Below, piece by piece: positions 1-11,000 of a stretch of DNA of 64,000 bases. Source of the DNA: Blastobasis lacticolella (taxonomy: Eukaryota > Arthropoda > Insecta > Lepidoptera > Blastobasidae). The stretch's first letter is position 1. Every line of letters begins with the position of its first letter. The translations under genes were made by a program, and so were the position numbers. Below the pieces are notes generated by a model, which saw only the letters and a list, made by a program, of their open reading frames with translations, made no database searches and had not been told where the DNA came from. The DNA lies in NCBI GenBank assembly GCA_905147135.1, contig LR990048.1, positions 18,646,563 to 18,710,562 of the forward strand. Reading direction: 5' to 3'.

Positions 1-1
1 A

Positions 2-360
2 GGGTCCTTAACACACTGTGCGCCCGCGTCGCCGTCTAACAAACTGGTGAAGCGCACCACTGTTTCTCGGGCTGAGGCAGGTAACATTAATTCACCGGTC
101 GTCACTGAATTTCCCCTACGTAAATCCTTTGCAGAAGCAGTGCAAGCGGAGGGTACTCATACGCGAAATGCAAATAAGGACGGTGGCAGTGCAAAGAAAT
201 AAAACGTACAGATATAGATTTGTAGGCAAGAAGGGGACGGTGACAACCAGACCAGAATTAAGGCAGCTGATGTACGAGTATCGTTGTTTATAAATAATGT
301 TGATAGGACGTCTTCTAATAACATTATTGACTACATTAGGAAAAAGATTAGATCGCTCTC
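2..360 (+). pseudogene. LINE ORF1 fragment (decayed)
   Basis: The second forward frame reads as an ORF1-like stretch, 'KSFAEAVQAEG' up to a stop near 203. After that stop it continues as 'IKAADVRVSLFINNVDRTSS' and 'NNIIDYIRKK' to about 350. This resembles the region before and inside the RRM-like C-terminal part of Jockey/CR1-type LINE ORF1 proteins. In-frame stops show it is dead. The family is judged from memory of the sequence pattern only. Confidence 0.5.
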
Positions 361-582
361 TACCTTGCCGGTTGGCGACCGGATGGGAGGGCCAGGTAGC
401 CAATCTGGGGGAGTTTGGGCGTCTCCGCGGTCTCCGCGTAAGGCACCTTCCCGTGTGGTATTGGTGAGCATGTTAGCAGGTAGGCGAACGCCACCTCGTC
501 CAACTGCCATCCTCCTACAACAACCTTTTCACTCCCAAAATGATGATGCACAAGAAAAAGAGAAACGTTAAACAGCGGCTGC

Positions 583-722
583 ACTCCCTGCCAGTCAAAG
601 TGCACCACACTAACATCCGAGGCCTGCACTAAGATCTTGATGCAGTCCACTAACACCTTGAGACTGAAAAACCATAGCTGCTGTTCCCCACTGAGACGCA
701 GATCAGATGTCCGGCTGATGTT
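583..722 (+). pseudogene. LINE ORF2 endonuclease N-terminal fragment
   Basis: The frame reads VHHTNIRGLH, stop, DLDAVH, stop, HLETEKP, stop, LLFPTETQI. This matches the start of the apurinic-endonuclease domain of LINE ORF2 proteins (pattern N-x-R-G-L..., then L-x-E-T-x-x). There are three in-frame stops within about 45 codons, so it is not functional. A poly-T run at 721-729 follows. Confidence 0.6.
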
Positions 723-828
723 TTTTTTTCGTCTACCGAATGGGCCAGGTAATACATAAGCTGCATATTTCTTGTTCTCGATGACGTATCACGTAGGATA
801 ACCTACGGTGCCCTCTAAGTGTACTAGA

Positions 829-1700
829 TTTGGCGGTGCAGGATAATGGTAGCCGCCAATGTTGGCAAGCGAAGATGGAGAGAAAGTGGAAAAGGGTAAT
901 TACCCACCTGGCCGGGTGTTGTGACCAGGGGACCAAGGGTCCGACAGTTGATCGTCGGAAGTTATATATATGCCGTGGAAGTGGGCACATTTCTCTAGCG
1001 CGATGCAGGACGGTTAGCGCCATCTATGTGCGGATGCTTGCCAACCTTGTGTTCGTGTACTCGTTATGTGAGTATCGTTGAGTTTCCCTAGTGGAGCGAT
1101 AGATGTCGCTACAGTACTCCCCCCGGAGACTGGAGGTCGATACCGAAGCGAGAAACGCTGAAGCTGACGTATGAAGCGTAGTCAGTCTGGCGATGCGGTG
1201 AGCAATGGCGTAGCTCTGGCGTGAGGTTGTGCTGTGAGCTGTGCCGAAGCGATGCTGTTCCCAAGTTTGCAGTGAGTCAAGACTGGGTGGAGACAGTGAG
1301 ATGCCGCAGGTGAGCGACCAGGAAGCACGCGTCCGTGCCGACTATGGTCAAGGCTGTGACTGCTGTGTGCGGGAGTCAGGTAGGGAAGACGTAAGGATCT
1401 CGCCGGGGCCTCCACTTTGGCGGTGCAGGATAATGGTAGCCGCCAATGTTGGCAAGCGAAGATGGAGAGAAAGTGGAAAAGGGTAATTACCCACCTGGCC
1501 GGGTGTTGTGACCAGGGGACCAAGGGTCCGACAGTTGATCGTCGGAAGTTATATATATGCCGTGGAAGTGGGCACATTTCTCTAGCGCGATGCAGGACGG
1601 TTAGCGCCATCTATGTGCGGATGCTTGCCAACCTTGTGTTCGTGTACTCGTTATGTGAGTATCGTTGAGTTTCCCTAGTGGAGCGATAGATGTCGCTACA
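829..1700. mobile_element. TRIM-like element: two identical 285-bp terminal direct repeats, 5-bp target duplication
   Basis: Positions 829-1113 and 1416-1700 are direct repeats that I could not tell apart by eye; a forward frame in each gives the same 83-residue translation. They enclose a 302-bp non-coding interior. CTAGA sits immediately outside both ends (824-828 and 1701-1705), as expected for a target-site duplication. Each repeat ends in CTACA and contains a TTATATATAT motif (near 961 in the first). No clear primer-binding site or polypurine tract is visible. A terminal-repeat retrotransposon in miniature is the best fit; a local tandem duplication would not explain the matching 5-bp flanks. 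Confidence 0.7.
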
Positions 1701-1701
1701 C

Positions 1702-1920
1702 TAGATAGATAGATATACTCTTTATTGCACACAAAATCACAAGAAAGATAATTTTACATTAATTCAAACATTGTGGGCAAAGGCGGTACTAGGGTTTTGA
1801 CATAATAATATTCTTTATTCTTTATTGTACACAAACATGACATAATTATACAGTACAGTAACAGAGATGTACAAAGGCGAGCTTAACTCATTAATTAAGT
1901 TTTCTACCAGCAAACCTTGC
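1702..1920 (-). repeat. LINE 3'-end fragments (two partial copies)
   Basis: The motifs 'CTTTATTGCACACAAA' (1719) and 'TTTATTGTACACAAA' (1822), plus 'ACAAAGGCG' (1872), are the reverse strand of a dispersed lepidopteran LINE 3' end. A related scrap lies at 19,800-19,885. Confidence 0.55.
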
Positions 1921-2043
1921 AAATATATTATATAACGTCAAATAAGACATAATATCAGATTATGTCTTCGATTTCCTATGTACCAGTTTTTTATATAAAA
2001 TCATTTGTAGTAGGTATATAAGAAACACCGATTTTTCAAACAG

Positions 2044-2052
2044 ATTTATTTC
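2044..2052 (-). terminator. Poly(A) signal of the P450
   Basis: Reading the minus strand, AAATAAATC lies about 30 nt past the P450 stop codon (2080). It contains AATAAA and has no competing hexamer nearby. The paralogous pseudogene at 62 kb shares the sequence just after the stop but lacks this exact hexamer. Confidence 0.6.
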
Positions 2053-2079
2053 AATTTACAGTCTTAACGTAGAATACAT

Positions 2080-5000
2080 TTAGGTTCGTGCTTCCAATCG
2101 GATCCAGGAACCTCCAACTACTTTAATGTTAAAGATCCCGGTCTCCAGCTTGATGGGATCAGCGGTCTTCTCACATTTAACCAGTTTAAAATTGAGGATC
2201 AGATTGTACATCAACACTTTCAGTTCCAAAAGCGCGAATCTGGCCCCTGAAAATATATTATGTTCATAGAGACATTCTAGAAAATGTAATGTAAGATAGG
2301 AACTTTGAAAAAAAAACAAAAAAAGGGTACTTGTATACTTGTAACTGCGCATGTATCCTTTTTTTACAACGGGTATGCATTACGCACGTTTCCCACTGCG
2401 CAATGAGAGGTTTTCAATTTTAGAAGAAAAAGACAAGTTAGGTCCTCGTTAATAGATGGCGCTGTAGATTATCCTACGTACAGTTAAGTAAAAATACCGA
2501 TCCTCACATCTTTTTGGAAGATTCGCTTTTCAGCCATATTAAATTCCATAAAAAGAATTAGCGATTTGAATGAGACTGAAAAGCGAAACAGCCAAGAGGA
2601 TGTTACGCCGACCATTACTACTGAATTGCGCCATCTATTGACGATAAAAATAAAACTTATCTTTTTAAATGTCATCCTGAAAACCTCTCATTGCCTCAAC
2701 ATGCGCAAACTATATGTAGTACCAAAATTGCATAAACGTGCTGAAATCTTGTACGCTTGTATGGACTCTAAGGTTGCTTGTACTAGGGGCATATATAATG
2801 ATATTGGTGACTGCATTGCATTCGATAACACTTCCGACGACACCGTGACGAATTTTTTAACAGACAAATATGCAAGGTTAAGCTAAAAAATAACAAAAAA
2901 TTATTATACCTATACAATTCCTAGGCCCTACACCAAACGGCATAAAAGTAAAAGGATTTATATTATCTTTATTTTCCTCAGAAAATCGTTCGGGATCGAA
3001 CTTCTTCGGATCAGGAAAGTATTGCTCGTCCATATGTATTGCATTTACCACACTGTAGATTATATCGCCAGGTTTTAGCTGAAAGAAGTATGGTGTAACT
3101 TTATCTATCAGGCAACAATATGTAATAATTATTATGAATGGTGGAATGGCCTTAGTTGAATACCAGGACATTATCTCGGACAATATTATGATGCCGAAAT
3201 GTGTGGCCGGGGTGTGTATTTTCGAACCGCTCGCTTCGAGTCGAACGGTTTTCAATTTTAATGTTTTTTTTTTTTAATACATTATAAGATAAAAAGAACA
3301 AAAACGATAGGAAGAAGTAGAAAAACATTAAAGATATAATTAAAGTCTTAAAAGAAATTGAACCAGCAATGCAGCCATATGTCATTCGACTATGTTGATG
3401 TGACGCGATTATTGAAGGACATCACATTATTACGGTTAGAAATTTGTGACCTTAAATTGAAATACAACGCCGACATGGAAGAATTGCGGAATTCTATAGC
3501 TAAACGATCCTCAATAACCACAAACCACGATCAAGTTAACTTGTCACGAAACACACCTCACCGACATAAACCGAAATCGCCACGAACGCTTGCTCTTGGA
3601 CCATACCTCAACACACAGTCCGAGTTCACGCCGACGGACGTATCGTGGTATCTAGTAAATAACTCCGGCCAGCATCGTCAAGCGAAAGCTACCCGAACGC
3701 GCAAGACGACTTCATGTGATCAGGGACTGAATTCGCGTGCTTCACTATCCTCAAATTTTAAAGAAACTAAAATTTCATTACATTCAGATCCTCGAGTCCT
3801 TAATACTGGTTGGAAAACGTAAGAAAAGTTCAATATGTAAAATATACATGCGTGGTTCTCTGGTACACAGTAAGATACAGGTTGCTGATACTCAAAGCGC
3901 AATAAAATGTGTCCCGAACGAGGAAAAATGTCACTGTGGCGTACATCGAAGATATCACTGAGATTGGTGAGCAATTTATCGGAGTTGACATGTTAACGCA
4001 GCATCAAGAAATGTCGTTTAATTCATTTAAAGTAGCCAGTAGCAAGCTAAATAAGTTCTAAGACAGCGACTTTTGGCCGGCGGGACTAGTATACCGTAGT
4101 CACTTTGAGCACTAAGCGCGTGCCGCTGATAACAACAATTAATAGATTATGGATTGCATTTCTATCACTATCTTTAACTTTAGAGGCGTAAAAAGAACGG
4201 TTCAGCACGTAAATGACATATGCCATCATTCGGTCTTTAATATCTCTGCAAGAGACGTGGTTGCTGCCTCACGACTTGCAATTTATTAACACCATTGACG
4301 AAGAGTTTAGCTGCTACTTTACTAGGGATATTGAGAGGGCGACCGTATGGATCATATTTTGTCTACACGTGCAGCTCGAAGTACGTACGATAGTTAGCAT
4401 TGAAATAGAAAGGCGAGCGGTTCAAAAATACGGCCCTACTATAATACCAGCCGGATGAAAAGATTATTCATGTAATAGTTAATATATTTTACTGTGGAAA
4501 CATATAATGTAAACACTTACGCTGTAAGTCTTACCACCAGGCCTCGGGGGCGGCAATTCGTAGCTCTGGGTGCACACCCTGTCCAGCATTACCACTACTG
4601 ACCATTTTCTGAACGTCTCTGTGAAATAAATTACCGTTTGATTGATATACCTAATTGATAAGTATTTCCCCAATTAATTTGCCCTGCACGAAACAACTAG
4701 TGCAATTGAGAAAACCAAGGGGTAATCTCTTTACCTTAACCTTGACTTAAAATGACGGAGAACTCTATAGATGATCATTAAAAATTTGTCTAGTGGGGAT
4801 GATGGTACACTGCTTTGCTAGGCTTTGGCAGGGCTTTCCTGCTCTTACTTCTCCAGTACTCATCCCGGTCGTGGTCAAACATATATAAAATCTGTAAATC
4901 GATATAAAAATTTGTCCAACTTCATATATAGAAATGGACCTATAAGGCAATAGATAATTAACCCTTCTTGTTCCTGTCTCACTTTCTCTGCTCTCATCTC

Positions 5001-8000
5001 TTTCTGTCTTAAAATGGTTAGTGATTGAATAATAATTATAAAAAGACATTCTAATATTGGTTTATCAAAACGCTTACCATTTAACACTGCATCCAAGTAC
5101 TTCAGTTCGCCGATGTTGTCATAGGAAATACTCCCTCTACTCGCTTTAAAATCTTTAACCTCTTGATATAGTTTTTCTTGGACATCAGGGTTGAGCGCCA
5201 GTTCGTGGACGCACATAGTCAGTTCACCAGCAGAGCTTTCATAGCCAGCGACGAAAAATATAAACACTTGGCAAGATAAATCTGACAATGTCCATTCTGT
5301 GATATATTAAGCACATTAGTCATCATAATCATAGCGATTGAAGTTTATAGCTAACCGTAGGCATCTTTCAATTCTCTTAAAAAGTAATATTACTCAGTAA
5401 GGTTTAGAGCGTCGGTGGCCGAGCGGTTAGAGTATACGACTCGTAAGCCAGAGGTCCCGGGTTCGAATCCCGCTCCGGCCATGTACCAATGACTGTTTTC
5501 TGAGTTACGTACATTAGTTGAATACTAACCGATGCTCTTACGGTGAGGGAAAACATCGTGATGAAACCTGCACATTCAGGCGACTGGATGTGTAACCATG
5601 ATCCAATCTGGTCAGGTTCCCCTGGTAGCAGGGTCATGGAGGTCAGATGGCAGTCGCTCCACTGTAATTACCTGACCTGCCAAATCCTGGATCATGGTCA
5701 AGGCGGACCACGGGCCCTCGTGCGCGAGAGCACAACCGGGACATTAACGCAAAGATGATTATTTTTTTTTACTCAGTAAGGTTTAAATAATACTCACTTC
5801 TGACGTTTTCTCGTGGTTTTAACGCCTCGTCTACCATCGCAAAGCCTACATCTATATCTTCTTCTCCATTTTCAGTTGCTAAGTTACCTAAGGTAAAATA
5901 AAATGTATTATAATTCAACAATTTTATGATTTAAATCTAATTAACTCTTAAATGATTAATCGTTTATGGATGTATAACATTGAAATGATCATAAGCTAAT
6001 AAAAAAATTACGTAAATGAAAAACTATCTTATGTACCGACCTCACAGACAGCACAAGCTCTAAACTATTGATAAATGTTGATTTCAATGTATTTATAATA
6101 ATCAATTATTAGTGCGTTAGAAGGTTCAATAGACAGGGATAATATTAGTTTGAAAGGGTAAATAGGAAATACAAGACAGTTAAATGAAAGAACCTAGATT
6201 CGAATTATTTATAACCAATTAAACCAACCACCAAATCACTCCAAAAGCCCCAAACAAACAGTATGATTAACGATGTAGATAAACTATATAGTGGAACATA
6301 TAGGTAAATCAAGAACATAAGACCTGTAGACGCCTCCATTAGCAATTGTATCATATCTGGTCGCTCCACATTGTTTTGTCTCCTGAATTGGATTGTCTTT
6401 GACACTACGTTGTTGAAGAAATCGTGAACTCTCTTTGGAAACAGCTGTATGTTTAATTTCTGTAACAAACATACAATGATTTAAAAGATTAAGAAAATGC
6501 TGTCAAGCAACAATGTTCCCATTGCTCTGGACGGCGAAAATTACTGCGAAGCTGCTCTACTACCAAGTGACGGTTCTCCGTGGAACATAGCAGACCTCAC
6601 TCACCGACAGGTAGAACATACTTTAAAATAGTACAGGATACCTCCTCCTGAATAAAGTACTGTTCACAATCAGATCTACAGACAGCGTTTTGTCCTAGAA
6701 TGTGACGGACTAAATGACTACAGGGCAAAAGTATTCTTACCTTGCATGTGCAAGTTATGAAATAAGGCCCCTCACGAAGTTTTTCGTTTGCGCTACAACA
6801 TTTGTATATTTATTCAAAAGACATGTCCTTCAATGGCCGGCACCGTATCCGCTCACCTTAGATTGCAGATGTCCTGGACGACGGTATCCGCTTTCCATCA
6901 AGTGGACCTTCAATTCATGTGCCTCCCTAGGCAATAAAAAAAAGTCGCATTACGAACGGAATGCCTTCGAGAGATCTGCAAATATTCAAAGAGACAACTA
7001 GACTTTTGTAGGGAGATGGCCGAACAAAATTTTTGAATTTAAAATTAAATATGTTTGGACAAATTCGCACAGCGCCATCTAGCCCCAAAGTAAGCAAAGT
7101 TTGTGTTATAGGTGTTGGATAACTACTTTGGCACTTTTTTTAAAATCCATACTTCCTGGACCGTAACAAATATTAAAATTCATCATTTCAGTTTCTGCTC
7201 GCGGGTAATCAAACCCGGGACATCTGCAGAACCACTCAGCTCGTCTTTTAGCACGTCTTAACTATGTACAAAGGAACAATAACTATGACTCTTGAACTTG
7301 CGGAAAAAGAAACCCATTGACCTAAATCTAAAATAGTATTATTTGGCTTCAGTCGGGCTTTCTCCCTCAAAAATAACTTACCTGAGTTAATTCGGGAAAA
7401 ACATTATATAACAAAAACATCTTCTGCATAAAACTTAAATCGGGAAGAGTTTGACCGATCATGTAGAATTCATTCGTCTTGTCCTTCAGTGAATTTACTT
7501 CCATGCCAAAACCAGTTGAGGCTATGACGTCATTCGTGTATCGACGTATTATATCTCCTATGTCAATTTCTTTTCCCGTATGTCCTAAAAAGAAAAGGTA
7601 CGACAAATAAAAAATTTGTGTGACGAGAAAGAAAGTATCTTATTGCGACGACACGATGATATGTTATGTTGTGTTGTGTTATGAGTATGTTGTTGAAGAA
7701 TCTTTGTTCGATGACAGTGCGATTCATAGTAATGAACTTGCCTTTGAGATATTGGATGATGTTGTTACTGATATCGGCCATGAAAGGCATCATCTGTTTC
7801 ATTTTTGCGCCAGTGAACGCTGGTCTGAGAGTGTGTCGCATGTCGCGCCATTTTTCACCTGTACATAATTGTTAGTTAATAATAGATCTTATAATAAACT
7901 AACCTCGTTATTATTTATACTATAAGACGAAACAGAAAATATCTTATAAAATTACGTAAGTAGGTAGGTAGAGAGGTAGGGTATAGCGGGGTATCCAATT

Positions 8001-11000
8001 CGAATTGGAGCCGCCCGACTGGGGAAGTACCTTACAGAATCCCGCAGCTAAACAATACTCTTTTAACTTGCGTAGCAGATCGGCATGTTGACCACTGAAC
8101 CACTCAGGTCGTCAAACGATGATTAACGATGTAATGTAAATGTTATGACTGTTTATGACCTAAATACAATAAAACAATATAAAGTAATTTATACTAAACG
8201 ATAGCTGTAACGCTTTAATTAAGAGAGGTACGGCATAGCGGGGTATCTCGTTCGAATTGGAGCCGCCCGACTGGGGAAGTACCTTACAGAATATCGCAGC
8301 TAAATAATACTCTTTCAAATAGTATTGTGTTTCTGCCGGTGAGTAAGGTTTCCAGTGCTCCATGGGGTGGGAATTTGGGGAACCGTGGCTTTGGCAGTGT
8401 GCAACGCCTTGGCGATACTACTCTGTTGCTAATGTCTATAGGCAGTGGTGACCACTTTCCATCAGGTGGCCCGCTTGCCTGTTTGCCTACCGTATAACAT
8501 AAAAAAAAAATACGTGTGGCACTCGGGGACTGCCGTGGTAAAGCTATTGCATAGCATTTTTTATCAACTTATGCAATTATAATTATTTATTTATTTTATT
8601 TATGCAGTATTTTTTTTTTCTTTGTTATTAATTCGAGCTAATTAATGCGAGCTTCGTACAGTCGCACCATATACATACACGTTAAGGTTCAACTAGTCGC
8701 GGGCTCGAACTCACTCGTGGACGCGGCCAAAAAGCACGCTGTCTTACCTAGCATTGTGTCTAAAAGATATAGAATCAGTTATGAGCAGTTAGCAGCTAGT
8801 CTACACGCATACGTCTAGTCGCACGTACACAAACACCGTGCCGAAGTCTGCGAAACTAAAACGACGTTAGACGATGCACGGGTTTCAACGCCGCACCGCT
8901 GTGCCGGTCGGAGTGGGGGGTTGTTAGGTTTTTTTCGTTACGGAATTTCTTGATTCGGTCGCCGCGCTCAAGGCCCGCGATAAAAGCTATGCAATAGCTT
9001 AAAAAGGTATTAAAAACGTCGTAAGCTGTAATTTTCATACAAGCTTTTATCAGATATTATAACATTACTATTGACAATACAATGGCACAAATCTTTCTCA
9101 ACTGCTTCTTTTTCATACTTTAATCAAATAAAGCCGAGTGGGAAGTTGCCTCGGGATTCCTCACCGCTATGTTACAACACTTACCCAACCTAACCGAATT
9201 TAAACCTAAATATTTTACCGCAAAATTTCAATATCTGGGATGCAATATTGAGTTTAATGAGTTTGCAATATTGAGTTTCATGAAAATCATTATATTACAA
9301 AATCATTTCAATATCGTAATTACGGGCAACAGGCATTTCATCTTAGTCCTCACAGGGACAACGCACCTGCGGTTCTGCTTTTTTGTTGCTTGCAACCTAA
9401 ATGCATGAATCGTAGATGTCATGGGCGATAGTTACTGCTTACCATCAGGTGGGCTGTCTGCTCGTATGTCACTAAATCCCTGCGCCAAATCAAGACTATT
9501 AATAGCGGGATCGTTTTCTGCAATAAGTCCTCATCCAAGTTTAATACGAAACAGTCCAACACAAACCCGTCATCCATAATAGGCTTCCTCCAATCAACTT
9601 GTCAACGTGTTCTCCAAACATTGGTCTGTGGTCCACGAAATGGTCGAAGTCCTTTACATTTACGTCCTTGATCAGCTCTGGGTCCCGGATCAAGATTATT
9701 GGAACCATTAACTCCACAAATCCGACGTATCTGCCGGAAAAAGATTACAAGTAGTTACCAGTCTCTCTAACCAATGCTCTTACGTTAAAAGGAAAAATAT
9801 TTGTGAGCATTTTGCCCTTGAATTTTTTATTTAAATTTGGGAACTAACCAAGACTTAATTATTTGTTTAATCATTGACAAAGAAGTAGGTATTATTACTA
9901 TAATAATGATTTTACTATCAATATCCCGGTTGTGCTCTCGCGTACGAGGGCCCCATAATTCAGGATTTGGCAGATCAGATAATTACAGCGGAGCGACTGC
10001 CACTTGACCTCCGCGACCCTGGTACCAGGGAAACCTGACCAGATTGGATCATGGTTACTCATTTAGTTGCCTGAACGTGCAGGTTTCGTCACGATATTTT
10101 CCCTCAACGTAGGAGCATCACAATGTACATAACTCAGCAAAACGTCATTGGTACATGGTCGCAGTGGGATTCAAACCCGGTGCATCTAGCTTGCCAGTAA
10201 GCTACCGACGCTCTATAACTAATGATATTATTTCACGTTTAGTCACGGCAATTTATCTTGATAAATAAAAATGTAGCGCGTTTATTTATTTTTAAATCAC
10301 AATCGACTGTGGCAATAATAATTGTAATTGTATTTATGGATAGTAAAGTAAGTGTTTATGTTATACAATATGAAATGGACTACTTGAAGTAATTTTTAAT
10401 GTTGGTATCGATTCTTAGGGTAGTACTGGTAAATAATCGAGTTTTTTATGTTTTACGGCAGACAAACAGGCAAGCGGGCCATCTGAGAGAAAATGGTCAC
10501 CGCCGCCTATTGACATCAGCAACACCAGGGGCGTACCAATACGTTACCCGCCTCCAAATAGACCTCTAATATACCTTAACGATCCTATGTCATAGTTCAA
10601 AGGAAACACTGTGGTCAAAAACACGTTCGAATCGTACAGGCAAGTAACGTTCTTTCGAACCTTCGCGTGGACACCAACAGAGGGTCTACGTAGAGTAGAT
10701 CAGTACGCAGCCCGTGGCGGGTGGTGCGATAGCGGAATTGTGCTGTGGGCATCAGATCAAAAAGTTTCTCAGAACATTCCCCATTGTACAATCGGTAGGT
10801 CACACATATGAAGCGAAAGTCCCTCCGGTCTGCCAGTGGGTCTAACTTGCTTGTTACTATAAGGTCGTTGACGGTGTATGGAGCCCAGAGGATTTAGCAC
10901 GTTGGCAGATTCGCAGGCCCAAAGATGGAAGATATGTGGCCGCATCTGTACCTTATCTGGCAACAGGCGCTGCTCTGGGGTAAAGTAATACCTGGACTGG

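Noticed and set aside
2566..2886. 106-codon open frame in P450 intron 9
   Set aside because: It overlaps an inverted-repeat element, has no domain and lies opposite the P450.
5409..5481. tRNA gene
   Set aside because: The tRNA-like sequence is the head of a SINE with a target duplication; the same applies to heads at 39,481, 49,141 and 63,855.
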